Shown here piece by piece: positions 47,001-55,999 of a stretch of DNA of 64,000 nt; the stretch's first letter is position 1, and each line of letters starts with the position of its first letter. Position numbers and translations under genes: made by a program. The stretch is from UA16 sp905478895 (GTDB lineage: Bacteria; Bacteroidota; Bacteroidia; Flavobacteriales_D; Sanyastnellaceae). Under the pieces are notes generated by a model that saw nothing but the letters and a program-made list of their open reading frames with translations, had not been told where the DNA came from and did not search any database. Location: the NCBI GenBank assembly GCA_943788495.1, contig CALSQO010000001.1, positions 1,566,787 through 1,630,786 of the forward strand, in the 5' to 3' direction.

Positions 47001-47537
47001 GTAAACACTGGTAAGCGGCAGATCGCGTGACATCAATTGCCAATGCTGGCCATGATCCTCTGATTTCCACGCACCGGCGGTGGCTGTTCCGCACCAAACG
47101 ATTTCATGGTTGGACTTGGCCTGCTCAACGGTATAAACATGGCAGGCACCCGGACTTTGCACTTGAAAAGCCATTGCCACTTCAGGATCATAACTCCAGG
47201 GTCCCATTTCTTCCCAAATTCCGTTCATTCGTTCCGACGCAGCTTGATGCAGCTCCGTGTATCCGCGGGAAGGTTGAGGAGAGGTCAATTCATGGTTCCG
47301 CATCCAGCGCTTGTAGTATTGCGTGTCTCGGTTTTTGACGAAGGGAATGCGCTCGTAATGCGCCTCAAATGCGGAACGGACAACTTCTGGCGAGGCATCA
47401 TCCCCGTACATCAATCGGACCCAGTTAGGTGCATCATTCCCTGGCAAATAGGGTGTTTGGGGAACGTGTTGCGCACAGACGGCAAAAGATACCATCAGTT
47501 GCAAAGAAAGGGCGGCCATGAAGTGAATTCGGTGCAT
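44046..47537 (-). CDS. large secreted BNR/sortilin-like repeat protein with PKD and T9SS domains
   Basis: About 1163 residues from ATG 47537; signal peptide ends FAVCAQ. A long array of BNR/Asp-box type repeats (TSDGGVSWE, KSIDAGETF, SEDGGATW, STDGGSTW, SQDAGETW) forms a sortilin/VPS10-like beta-propeller over about residues 130-830. It is followed by a PKD domain (CDGAQYQWDFPGGESSGEGES to VTDAEGNSDSWTW), a jelly-roll (choice-of-anchor J) domain and a type A T9SS sorting domain (ELAMYPNPNDGHCQVVV to RWIVQ). Likely displayed on the surface or released, perhaps for glycan or protein binding; no catalytic residues can be named. It overlaps mnmH by ATGA, an odd pairing that may be only positional. 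Confidence 0.85.
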   Translation of the reverse strand: MHRIHFMAALSLQLMVSFAVCAQHVPQTPYLPGNDAPNWVRLMYGDDASPEVVRSAFEAHYERIPFVKNRDTQYYKRWMRNHELTSPQPSRGYTELHQAASERMNGIWEEMGPWSYDPEVAMAFQVQSPGACHVYTVEQAKSNHEIVWCGTATAGAWKSEDHGQHWQLMSRDLPLTSVYSIAIHPDDPNRVWLGSGSGQLWRTSDGGVSWEACGSSNFQGADRWYRDLIFGPSTDGQEPMLFAATNYGLFRTADEGNAMIQVSGGEFMEIAFHPEADSICYAIQLLGESTIFKRSTDGGLTFTSGAEGWPSIASGEGQRRCEMAVTPADPDLVIVLASGSTDNGGGLFGIYKSIDAGETFEFICCGNGPGGPWAADTNPNILGWSEDGTGDGGQYYYDLALDISPTDANRQFAAGICVWRSENGGVDWDLNGHWVTWAGEFTADRYTHADVHDVKFFTRADGTVDLWVASDGGLYHSGDQGDHMEPRMYGLHGTDFWGWQAGWRGPEVMVGGTYHNGTLIRNGDLYRWGAESDSSGGWLAELAGDNFRGFINPGDPSVGYHDGGAFRFTNDRFDRINSLPFDGTKKPNTAYWFGEYGNLEWDPTCYQCLYSPVGSELWRSEDGGATWLLVQDFGGEKIISVKVSPRDPERLYVSQKLSGSLWRIHRSTDGGSTWEIATPTPAENGSNNNQPIYLDVDGTNPDVLWCVLTGTQNGHKVLQSQDAGETWQDLTTATIAGERVVSLAHQRGTDGGVYIGTTQAVYYRDNEMDDWLLYNTGLPMINVSTFLQPDYCGGHIRTAGTRGVHQSEFKEPSSVLAGFMADRRRINLASPCTVSPIHFASVSVALCDGAQYQWDFPGGESSGEGESEAWVWYQEEGTFPVTLTVTDAEGNSDSWTWENMIEVVNEPVVQAGGFAENFDGPIFPPEHWRMEVNGHAWEQAWDLTDGTNGVAQFPNYWVNTEGATDLLITPAFDPAGMNHVTFDVAHQMYADNSDGLELWGRPGGEEEWTSLWAAYGPDLAVPGCYMWFWYDTGGELVWSTQEVAIPLEWSQGDVSCLELAFVNVGAYGNHIWIDHVTLNAAYSIHGNDDLGELAMYPNPNDGHCQVVVPDDFLGKSYRIHDASARLVHQGAFKQTHERWGLMLSAGVYTVQVEGQRALRWIVQ

Positions 47538-47562
47538 GGTCAAAAATAAGCCTTCCATCTTT

Positions 47563-47600
47563 TCTAGAAAAAGAAAAGAGCCGCCCAAAGGCAGCTCTTT
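47563..47600 (-). terminator. terminator of the giant repeat protein gene
   Basis: Stem AAAGAGCCGCC/GGCAGCTCTTT (one mismatch) with a CAAA loop at 47575-47600; on the minus strand it is followed by CTTTTCTTTTT. Confidence 0.78.
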
Positions 47601-47641
47601 CTGTCAAGTGAATTTGGATGGTTGGTCCAATCTTCCAAGCC

Positions 47642-50600
47642 TTATTCAGGGCAAGGAGTTCCGTAGTACTGGAAGAACGTCAGCAAGTCAGATACATCGA
47701 CGAATGAGTCACCATTGATGTCACCTGGGCAAGCGTCTGGGTAATCGCAACCGCCAGGGAAGTTGGCGTTTGGATCAAAGTTCAACCCGTCCGTGTCCAT
47801 GCAACCGACGATCAAGCAAGTGCCGTCGTCTGTTGAAGCATTTGCATCATAATTGCACGCCGTTTCATCGGTGCAACCGGCAAACTCACAAGAGCCATCA
47901 TCAACGGAAGCCGCAGCATCATAGTTCGTCGCGCTGGTTATGGTGCATCCTCCAAAGAGGCAAGAACCATTTTCCATTCCCGCCTCAGGATTGAAGTTGC
48001 TCGCATTTTCATCTGTACAACCTTGAACAGGGAACACACACGACTCATCATCGTAAGTGGCTGCTTCGTTGTAATTGAGACTTGCTGTATACATACAACC
48101 TGCAACGACACAAGATCCATCGTCCACATTGGCTCCTACGTTGAAGTTATCCGCATCTGGATTCGTACATCCCGTGTACTCACACAATGCTTCTTGGTCT
48201 CCTGTGTTGGCCATTGCATTGTAATTGGAAGCCAATTCATCCATGCAACCCGTATAGAGACAGATGGCATCTTGATCACCTGTATTCGCCTGAGAATCGT
48301 AGTTGTCGGCACCGTTGTCCATGCAACCCGTGTAGAGGCATGAATCGTCGTCCACGTTCGCACCAGCATCAAAGTTGTCCGCATCTGCATCTGTGCAACC
48401 CAAGTACACGCAGAGCTCCACTTGATCACCCGTGTTGGCCAAGTCATAATAGTTGTCCGCTTCGGGGTCTGAGCAACCCGTGAACAAACACGTACCATCG
48501 TCCACATTCGCCATGGGATCATAGTTGTCAGCGACTTCATTCATGCAACCGTTGTAAATACAAATTGCACCTTGATCGCCGGTATTGGCTTGGGCATCGT
48601 AGTTGTCTGCGGCAAAATCCATACAACCGGAATACAAGCAAATTGCATCCTGATCACCGCCATTGGCTTGTAAATCATAGTTGTCCGCATCGGTATCCAT
48701 ACACCCCTCATAAAGACAAGAATCGTCGTTTAGATTCGCTGCCGAATCGTAATTGTCGGCGGTTTCATCCGTGCATCCCAAGAAGACGCATGTCAGGTCA
48801 TCGAAGTTGGCTGAAGGATCATAGTTCACAGCATCCGCATCGGTGCAACCTCCTTCGACCGCTGGGAATGTCAGCTCAACATCGGTGTACTCAAAAATCT
48901 CCTCTTCCGCTCCTTGGAATCGGATATTGTAGCGCAAGAAGACCACACCACTCGTGGTGAATTGTCCGACCAACAAACGTCCGTCTTCATCTGGCACGCC
49001 TTGCGTATCGGAGGCACCGTCATTCAAGAAAATCTGAGCACCATCCGGCGTATCAATGATCAAATCATTTCCGAGGTTGAATTCGGGCAGGTAGATGTAC
49101 ATGTTTTCTTGTGCGAGGGCATTGTAGTCGCCTGGACCGGCACCAATCGTCAACCAAGAGTCATACTCCAACTCTGGGAATGTGCCGTAGAAACCGGGGT
49201 TGATGTTTCCACCGAAGTCAGCTCCTAACGGATGCTGGTAAAAGCTTTCCGTTGCCGTTGTCAACCATGGATCCTCGCTATTTCCGAACAAAGAAGTCAT
49301 GTCGACGGCAGCGTCCGTATCAAATTGCGCATAAACGCGGTAGGTTGTTGCCTCATCGATGGTATTCTCTCCCACCACTTCGTAAACCAACCCTTGGAAC
49401 GTGTCGTCCCCCCACTCGCAGCTTCCATCATCGTTCGTAGCCAATGGGTTGAAGTTGTTGGCAGATTCAGAAGCACAGCCTGAAACCTCTGCACACTCGT
49501 CTACTCCGTCACCTTCGTAGTCGCCGTTGCAATTGCCATCGCAATCCGAGAAAGCATCTGCATAGAGGCATGTCTCCAAATCATTCACATCGGCTTCCGG
49601 ATTGTAATTGCAAGCCAACTCATCGTAGCAACCTATGCTCAAGCAATTACCATCTTCATCGGTAGCTAACGGATCGTAATTGAACGCTTCTGGGTCTGTA
49701 CAACCTGGAATTTCTTCTTCGTCACACACGTTGTCGCCGTCTGCATCGTTGTTGCACTCTCCGTCGCAATCTCGGTAGTCTGTTTCGTAAAAACACGTGC
49801 CGTCATCGTCCGTTGCTGCAGCATCAAAGTTGCAAGCCAATGCATCGGTACAGCCCACTCCAAATGCGGGGAATGTCAGGTTCAAATCGGTCATGTAATG
49901 GGACGACTCCGCCTCATCACGGAATTGAAGGTTGTAAGAAACCGAAACAACACCCGCGGTCGTGAATTGGCCCATGAGCATCTGTCCATCGTCCACAAAA
50001 GACAATGGACTTCCATCATCACCGGGAATGTAGTACAAACTGGCTCCTACCGTTGTGTTGACCAACACATCCCCTCCGGTTTCTTCAAAATCAGAAAAGA
50101 ACGTTTCAAGTCCTACTTGTTGCAAATCAAGCGACGAACCAGGACCACCGCCCAACGCCAACCAAGTATCGTATTCCAAGGTTGGAAAGGATGCGAAAAA
50201 AGCCGGATTAATCGCCTGTGCCAGCAAGCTTCCATACTCATCCTGATAAAAAGGTTCCGTGGAACTGATGGACCAGTTAAACTCCTCCGTTCCGTATGCT
50301 GCTGTGACTTGAATGGTGGTGTCTGCCGCAAAATTGGCATACAACCGATACGTAGAAGTTCCTTCGATCAAATCATGGCCAACGAGCTGATAGCTGAGCC
50401 CGGTGAACAAGCCTTCAGGCCATTCACATGATCCGTCATCATCCGTGGCTGCTTCGTTGTAATTCAAAGCGGATGAAGAGGTACAACCGCCGAATTCATT
50501 CTCATTGCAGATGCCATCTCCGTCATGATCGGCTAAGCACTCGCCACCGCAGTTGGTGCCGGGAGTCGCAAACGTACAAGAGCCATCGTCATCGGTAGCT

Positions 50601-53260
50601 TCTGGGTTATAGTTGCAGGCATAGGAAGTTGTGCAGCCTGGAATCTCAAATTCATCACAAATGCCGTCTTCGTCTGCATCTGCAAGGCAATCACCATCGC
50701 AATCGTAGCCCGCTTCAGGGAACGTGCCATCGCAACCACAAGAGCCCTCGAGAATACCAGAACCGCCGCAGATGCCACATTCGTCCAGCTGCAAGCATGA
50801 ACCATTGTCATCGGTAGCGTCTCCATCATAGTTACATGCCGTAGCATCTGTGCAACCTGCCACTTCGAATTCATCGCAAACGCCATCTTCGTCCGTATCA
50901 CTGAGGCAAACGCCATCGCAATCGTAACCAGCTGCTGGGAAATTGCCTTCGCAATCACACGCTCCTTCTGCGATGCCATCTCCTCCGCAAATGCCACATT
51001 CATCATTCGACAAACATGAACCGTCTTCGGTATTGGCTTCTTCATTGTAATTGCAGGCCAACTCGTCCATGCAACCAAAAACAGGTGGCACGTATTCTGC
51101 TGTGGTGAATTCAAGACCGCGGGTTTCCACCGAGTTTTGTCCTTCATCACGCCATTGCATGTTCCATGTTCCACTTAAAATTCCAAGATCGCCATTTTCA
51201 TCATCCGCAACGGTGAATTGTCCCACCAGTACTTTTCCATCTTCGCCGGCAATCGCACCTGCGTTTGCGCCAGGAATGACGTACCAACTTCCGCCGGTTG
51301 TTCCCGCCAAGGTGAATCCAGAGCCCGTGTTGAATGCATCAAAGGCATCCGACATTCCGATGGAACTGACGTCGCCCTCTGAACTGTTCGCCGAGCCAAC
51401 GGTCAACCAGCTGTCAAACTCCAAAACGGGGAACATTCCGAACAAGAACGTTTGAATGCCCGAACCCAAATCTGCTCCACCCAGTCCCACTGGGTGTTGG
51501 AAGAAACTCGTAGTTACTTCCAATTCAAGTGATACAGGGTCCAACTCGTCCGATCCCACCGCGAATAGTGCAATGCACTCATCGAACTGATTTCCGAAGT
51601 GCGCGTAGAGCCGGTAAGTCGTTCCCTCGTCACTCGTTGCATGCACAGCAGCGTTCAAGAATGGAAAGGCTGGAACGGCACATGAACCATCATCTTCCGT
51701 TGCCGCAGGCAAATAGTTCGTCGCAAGCTCATCGGTACAACCATAAACTTCGATGGCATCACAAATTCCATCTTCATCTTCATCTGCTAGGCAAGTTCCT
51801 CCGCACTCTCCAATGGCGTCAACGACATTGCCGTCGCAATCGCAATCGCTTTCTGGCATTTCTTCACAACCGCAATCATAGATCGCGCCTGGTCCGTTGC
51901 AAATGCCGCAAGCATCCAATTCACCGATGCAATCGTCGGCGTCATCGCAAACGCCGTCGGCATCTTCGTCGGCCGAACAAGCCCCACCGCATACGCCCAA
52001 AGCGTCCAATTCACTGCCGTTGCAATCGCAATCACCCTCTGGAATATCGGCGCAACCGCACTCGTAAATCTCTCCAGGGCCATTGCATATGCCGCAGGCA
52101 TCAACAGTGCCTACACACGTGTCAATATCATCGCAAATACCATCGTTATCACTATCGATTTCGCATGTTCCGGCACATTCTCCAGTGGCATCTGCTTGGT
52201 TGCCATTGCAATCGCAATCTCCTTCTGGGATGCCTTCTCCACCGCAAACTCCGCATTCATCCAAAACATTTCCGTCGCAATCGCAATCTCCTTCTGGAAT
52301 CTCGTCGCATCCGCAGGCGTAAACATCGCCAGGACCGTTGCACACGCCGCAAGCATCGATTGATCCCACGCAAGGATCCAATGCATCGCATACGCCATCT
52401 TCATCCGCATCTGCTAGGCAATCACCTGAGCAGTCATAGCCCGCTTCAGGAGTAGTTCCTTCGCAATCACATGCGCCTTCTGGAATTCCATCGCCGCCGC
52501 AAACACCACAAGCATCAATGTATTGGCAAGTGCCATCATCAGCAGTTGCTGTTTCGTCATAGTTGCAGGCCGTTGCATCAGTGCATCCCATGAGGTCAAT
52601 CACAAAATCCTGGGTATTCAATGCTAATTCTTGCTCATAATGAGCTACTCCTGCTGCATCTCTCCAATTGAGATTCCATGTGCAAATCACATGTCCAGCT
52701 CCATCGACGCCATCCGCTGCCGTCAGTTGAGCCAATAATACTTTGCCATTCTCGCCGGCCATTGCCAGCGGATTGGAACCTGGGGTCACATACCAGCTGC
52801 CGCCTACTGCGCCATCCAAGGTGAATCCTGTGCCTGTATTGAAATCAATAAAGGCTCCAGACATTCCGATGCTAGATACTTGAGCATCTGCAGTGCTCGT
52901 TGAACCAATCGTCAACCAACTGTCATATGCCGCATCAGGAAACATCGCTAGAAGCGATCCAAAAAGGTCAGAACCCAAATTCACACCAATGGTCGTTTCT
53001 TGAAAGAAGCTCGTAGTGACCTCGAGGTTGAGATCCACCGATCCTTCTTCTTCCTGACCAATGGAATACACCGCTAAGACTTCATCCGAAGGTGAGCCGA
53101 AGTGCGCATAAATGTGGTAAGTAGTTCCGTGTTCAGATGTGGCGTGTATTTCACTTTCCAAACCTGTAAACTGAGCAAACCCCATTCCTGTGAGAAAAAA
53201 GGTTGCTATCGGAAGCAGCAAAAAGCGCTTCCATGTCGTTGTGATTGTTGAATAATTCAT
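47642..53260 (-). CDS. giant secreted Cys-rich repeat protein (25 GCTD/ACNYD repeats) with EF-hand-like C-terminus
   Basis: 1872 residues from ATG 53260; the next upstream ATG (53302) lies before a -7 element that would be inside the gene. Signal peptide ends GMGFAQ. Four copies of an unrecognised module of about 180-200 residues (about 30-225, 527-723, 953-1130, 1283-1463) share TTYR.YA.F, FFQ, YDSWLTIG and GQ.T. Between them lie 10 repeats of GCTD..ACNYD..A..DDGSC, DECGVCGGDGIPEGDCDC units and about nine Ca-binding-type DADEDGVCD stretches. Residues about 1470-1845 are 15 contiguous GC..D repeats. The C-terminus is CPGDINGDSFVDVSDLL.FF, an EF-hand/dockerin-like loop, not a T9SS domain. Predicted extracellular, disulfide- and calcium-stabilised; adhesion is the best guess. 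Confidence 0.85.
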   Translation of the reverse strand: MNYSTITTTWKRFLLLPIATFFLTGMGFAQFTGLESEIHATSEHGTTYHIYAHFGSPSDEVLAVYSIGQEEEGSVDLNLEVTTSFFQETTIGVNLGSDLFGSLLAMFPDAAYDSWLTIGSTSTADAQVSSIGMSGAFIDFNTGTGFTLDGAVGGSWYVTPGSNPLAMAGENGKVLLAQLTAADGVDGAGHVICTWNLNWRDAAGVAHYEQELALNTQDFVIDLMGCTDATACNYDETATADDGTCQYIDACGVCGGDGIPEGACDCEGTTPEAGYDCSGDCLADADEDGVCDALDPCVGSIDACGVCNGPGDVYACGCDEIPEGDCDCDGNVLDECGVCGGEGIPEGDCDCNGNQADATGECAGTCEIDSDNDGICDDIDTCVGTVDACGICNGPGEIYECGCADIPEGDCDCNGSELDALGVCGGACSADEDADGVCDDADDCIGELDACGICNGPGAIYDCGCEEMPESDCDCDGNVVDAIGECGGTCLADEDEDGICDAIEVYGCTDELATNYLPAATEDDGSCAVPAFPFLNAAVHATSDEGTTYRLYAHFGNQFDECIALFAVGSDELDPVSLELEVTTSFFQHPVGLGGADLGSGIQTFLFGMFPVLEFDSWLTVGSANSSEGDVSSIGMSDAFDAFNTGSGFTLAGTTGGSWYVIPGANAGAIAGEDGKVLVGQFTVADDENGDLGILSGTWNMQWRDEGQNSVETRGLEFTTAEYVPPVFGCMDELACNYNEEANTEDGSCLSNDECGICGGDGIAEGACDCEGNFPAAGYDCDGVCLSDTDEDGVCDEFEVAGCTDATACNYDGDATDDNGSCLQLDECGICGGSGILEGSCGCDGTFPEAGYDCDGDCLADADEDGICDEFEIPGCTTSYACNYNPEATDDDGSCTFATPGTNCGGECLADHDGDGICNENEFGGCTSSSALNYNEAATDDDGSCEWPEGLFTGLSYQLVGHDLIEGTSTYRLYANFAADTTIQVTAAYGTEEFNWSISSTEPFYQDEYGSLLAQAINPAFFASFPTLEYDTWLALGGGPGSSLDLQQVGLETFFSDFEETGGDVLVNTTVGASLYYIPGDDGSPLSFVDDGQMLMGQFTTAGVVSVSYNLQFRDEAESSHYMTDLNLTFPAFGVGCTDALACNFDAAATDDDGTCFYETDYRDCDGECNNDADGDNVCDEEEIPGCTDPEAFNYDPLATDEDGNCLSIGCYDELACNYNPEADVNDLETCLYADAFSDCDGNCNGDYEGDGVDECAEVSGCASESANNFNPLATNDDGSCEWGDDTFQGLVYEVVGENTIDEATTYRVYAQFDTDAAVDMTSLFGNSEDPWLTTATESFYQHPLGADFGGNINPGFYGTFPELEYDSWLTIGAGPGDYNALAQENMYIYLPEFNLGNDLIIDTPDGAQIFLNDGASDTQGVPDEDGRLLVGQFTTSGVVFLRYNIRFQGAEEEIFEYTDVELTFPAVEGGCTDADAVNYDPSANFDDLTCVFLGCTDETADNYDSAANLNDDSCLYEGCMDTDADNYDLQANGGDQDAICLYSGCMDFAADNYDAQANTGDQGAICIYNGCMNEVADNYDPMANVDDGTCLFTGCSDPEADNYYDLANTGDQVELCVYLGCTDADADNFDAGANVDDDSCLYTGCMDNGADNYDSQANTGDQDAICLYTGCMDELASNYNAMANTGDQEALCEYTGCTNPDADNFNVGANVDDGSCVVAGCMYTASLNYNEAATYDDESCVFPVQGCTDENASNFNPEAGMENGSCLFGGCTITSATNYDAAASVDDGSCEFAGCTDETACNYDANASTDDGTCLIVGCMDTDGLNFDPNANFPGGCDYPDACPGDINGDSFVDVSDLLTFFQYYGTPCPE
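47708..48860 (-). repeat. 15 contiguous 72- to 78-bp repeats coding for GC.D..A.NYD units
   Basis: Each unit codes for about 24-26 residues with two Cys (GC at the start, one near the end) and the core A.NYD..AN.DD. Units differ in codons and in a one- to two-residue insert (GDQ variants), so this is an old array, not a recent slippage product. Confidence 0.88.
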
Positions 53261-53284
53261 CGCGGATTGAATCCATTTCGTACT

Positions 53285-53292
53285 TAAAGATA
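53285..53292 (-). promoter_or_regulatory. -7 element TATCTTTA of the giant repeat protein gene
   Basis: Minus-strand TATCTTTA, 24 bases upstream of ATG 53260. It excludes ATG 53302 as the start, since that would lie upstream of the transcription start. Confidence 0.5.
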
Positions 53293-53488
53293 GCAAATTC
53301 ATTGGAGTTTTACTATCGTTTGTCGATATATTTTCCGATTATCTATCGAAAAACAAATCTATTCTTATGGTTTTGAACAAACATGAATGGCCTCCTGTAC
53401 GCTGCTGCCGGACGAAAAGTTGCGTTTCAATCAAACCCATTTTTCATCTATCAGAAAATCACTACTTTGGGATTTATCCAAATGCGCC

Positions 53489-55999
53489 ATGCCGGACTTT
53501 CTCAAAACCACCGCCAAGCGAGGTGAATCCTCAGCATTGCTAATCTGTATGATTTTTTTCCTCGTCTGCATGCCTTCAGCAATCGTTGCACAATTGGGCT
53601 GCATGAATCTGGAACAGCCCTTGAGCCTTTTCGCATTGTCAACAGATGATGGCTTGTGCGCCCCTACAATTGATCGGAAGTCTTCCGTTTTCTTCCAGGT
53701 GAACGAAACGGCGCAAAAGACGCTTCAAGAAATACGGCCTGATGTGTGGACGCTCCCGCTCAATTTGCCGGATGGCACGCACGAATGGGTGGAAATGCAA
53801 CGATTTCAGGCGCACACCCAAAATTTGGAAATTGGACACATGACCGAGACAGGGCTCCGCGTCGAACGCTATACCCCCCAATTGCTCACCTACCGATTCG
53901 CCAGCGCAGGATTCCATGGGACACTCGTAATTATGGAAAACGAAGTTGCAGGAACGGTGCGGCACGAGGGCGTGCAGTACGAGATTGGCGGCCTGGAATG
54001 CAAAGGAATAGACACCGGTTATTCCGTCCTGTATGCCATCGCAGATGCCATCAATCCCCCAGCATTCAATTGTGGGGTGGAGGAAGTGGAACGAGGACTA
54101 AGGCCCCAAGGACACGGACATTCTCCGGCACCGCATGGCCAGCGATCCAGTGTAACTTCATGCATTGAAGTCGCAATTGACATCGATTTTTATACCTACA
54201 ACACCTTCAACCAAAACTGCGGAAACACCGTTGAATGGTCGCTTGCACTCCTCGCAGGTGTTTCCGAAATTTATGAGACAGAGTTGGACAACCTGGTCAA
54301 TTTGGCGGCCTCTTATGTGAATGTATGGGAAACAACTGACCCTTACGCATCCTTCGTTGGCAACGCAGGAGCCATGTTGGATGCATTTCGAATGGAATGG
54401 CTGAACAACCCCGACTTGGCCAATCGGCCCCGCGACTTGGTTCACCTCATGACCCGCAGACCGGATACAGGTACAGGAGGCATCGCGTACCTCAACGTTG
54501 TTTGCAGCCCCAATTATGCGGCGGGGTTCTCTGCCTACTTGGACCCCTCTTTGACCTACAACCTGAACAATTACAGCTGGAACCTCAATGTGGTTGCGCA
54601 CGAGCTCGGCCACAATTTCGGATCCAATCACACCCACTGGTGCGGATGGCCGGGCGGCCCCATTGACGATTGCTACGCTGCTGAGGGCAGTTGCACGAAC
54701 AATCCGGCACCCCAGACGGGTACCATCATGAGCTACTGCCACGCCGTAGCGGGTGGGTCGGTGAACCTGGAGTTTCATCCGACGGTGGAGAGCAACGCAC
54801 TGATTCCAACCATCAATGGGCAAGGATCGTGTTTCGACTCCTGCGACGAATTCGCGACAAGCTGCCAAAATTACGGCTGCACCATCCCGTCCTTTTGCAA
54901 TTATGACCCCGAAGCCGAGTTCAACGATGGCTCCTGTGCAGTCGAAGATGATTGTGGCATTTGCGGGGGAGATGGAAGCAGCTGCGTTGGCTGCACGGAT
55001 CCCATCGCATGCAATTACGAGGAGATTTTCTTATTTGATGATGGCAGCTGCTTTTACTCACCACTGGGCGGAGCATGCGATTGTGAAGCACTCATTAACA
55101 TTGAAGGCGAGCTTGGTCCGGGAGAAACAGAAAGCATCGCATTGAGTGGATTTGGCTACGTGGCTGCTGTGACGGTATTCTTGCATTTCGAAAACACGCA
55201 ACAGGACATGACGCGAGCCAGCGACCTCTCGATCATTGTGGAAGCGCCTGATGGGACGTGCAAGCAAATTGGCGGATTCGATGTAGACTTTGGATGCACG
55301 AGTTCTGGTTTTTGGCCGTCCTCATGGCAGTCCACTGCGGACGGGGACTATGTAGGAGCAGCGACAATTGGAAATGCGCCTGAAGGAATTGGCAATTGGT
55401 ACGTTCGAATCGGGAATGGCTGGAGCGGATCCGAAGGAGCCTTCTTCCAAGCTGAAATCTCAATCTACGACTTGTGCATAGAAGTCGATCCCGACGGATG
55501 CATGGACCCGATGGCATGCAACTACAACCCCGCAGCTGTCACTGAGGATGAAAGCTGCGATTTTGAAACCTGCTACGGTTGCACCAGCGCGGCTGCGTGC
55601 AATTACACCGCTGGCGCAACCATGGACGATGGATCTTGCGAATACCTGACCTGCCAAGGCTGCACGGAGCCAGGTGCGTGCAACTTTGATTTATCCGCAA
55701 CCATTGAGGACAACAGCTGCGAGTACTTCTCATGTGCTGGCTGCACCAACTTCGAAGCGTGCAACTTCGATCCCGGTGCGACCATTGAAAATGGCACGTG
55801 CACCTTTGATTGCAACGATTGTGCCGGCGACCTCGACAACGACGGCCTGATTGCAGTGAGCGATGTATTGCTTTTTCTGGCCGATTACGGCTGTGTCATT
55901 CCCATTTGCGTTGGCGACATCAACGGAGACAACAACACGAATGTGAGCGACTTGCTTCTCCTCTTGAGTCAATTCAGTGAATCGTGTTCCGAAGGATGA
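53489..55999 (+). CDS. reprolysin-like (M12B-type) metalloprotease with P domain, GCTD repeats and EF-hand-like C-terminus
   Basis: 836 residues from ATG 53489; ATG 53387 is possible but adds a non-signal N-terminus. Signal peptide ends AIVAQ. Propeptide to about 200, then catalytic domain with HELGHNFGSNH (His 371, 375, 381) and Met-turn GTIMSYCH, the metzincin pattern of reprolysins. Then two GCTD/ACNYD repeats with a CGICGGDG unit, a proprotein-convertase-like P domain (about 535-668), four more GCTD repeats and two EF-hand-like loops (DLDNDGLIAVSD, DINGDNNTNVSDLL). There is no T9SS domain. It shares its C-terminal modules with the giant gene read divergently 127 bases away (start to upstream ATG), so they may be deployed together. 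Confidence 0.88.
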   Translation: MPDFLKTTAKRGESSALLICMIFFLVCMPSAIVAQLGCMNLEQPLSLFALSTDDGLCAPTIDRKSSVFFQVNETAQKTLQEIRPDVWTLPLNLPDGTHEWVEMQRFQAHTQNLEIGHMTETGLRVERYTPQLLTYRFASAGFHGTLVIMENEVAGTVRHEGVQYEIGGLECKGIDTGYSVLYAIADAINPPAFNCGVEEVERGLRPQGHGHSPAPHGQRSSVTSCIEVAIDIDFYTYNTFNQNCGNTVEWSLALLAGVSEIYETELDNLVNLAASYVNVWETTDPYASFVGNAGAMLDAFRMEWLNNPDLANRPRDLVHLMTRRPDTGTGGIAYLNVVCSPNYAAGFSAYLDPSLTYNLNNYSWNLNVVAHELGHNFGSNHTHWCGWPGGPIDDCYAAEGSCTNNPAPQTGTIMSYCHAVAGGSVNLEFHPTVESNALIPTINGQGSCFDSCDEFATSCQNYGCTIPSFCNYDPEAEFNDGSCAVEDDCGICGGDGSSCVGCTDPIACNYEEIFLFDDGSCFYSPLGGACDCEALINIEGELGPGETESIALSGFGYVAAVTVFLHFENTQQDMTRASDLSIIVEAPDGTCKQIGGFDVDFGCTSSGFWPSSWQSTADGDYVGAATIGNAPEGIGNWYVRIGNGWSGSEGAFFQAEISIYDLCIEVDPDGCMDPMACNYNPAAVTEDESCDFETCYGCTSAAACNYTAGATMDDGSCEYLTCQGCTEPGACNFDLSATIEDNSCEYFSCAGCTNFEACNFDPGATIENGTCTFDCNDCAGDLDNDGLIAVSDVLLFLADYGCVIPICVGDINGDNNTNVSDLLLLLSQFSESCSEG

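Noticed and set aside
47708..48860. Possible CRISPR array from regular 72- to 78-bp spacing
   Set aside because: Units are coding, degenerate throughout and have no constant repeat with variable spacer; no cas genes.
51529..52455. 308-residue His/Arg-rich plus-strand frame opposite the giant protein
   Set aside because: Composition is the reverse of the Asp/Cys-rich repeats; no start or family.
53302..53340. ATG 53302 as start of the giant protein
   Set aside because: A -7 element lies downstream of it and the signal peptide fits ATG 53260.
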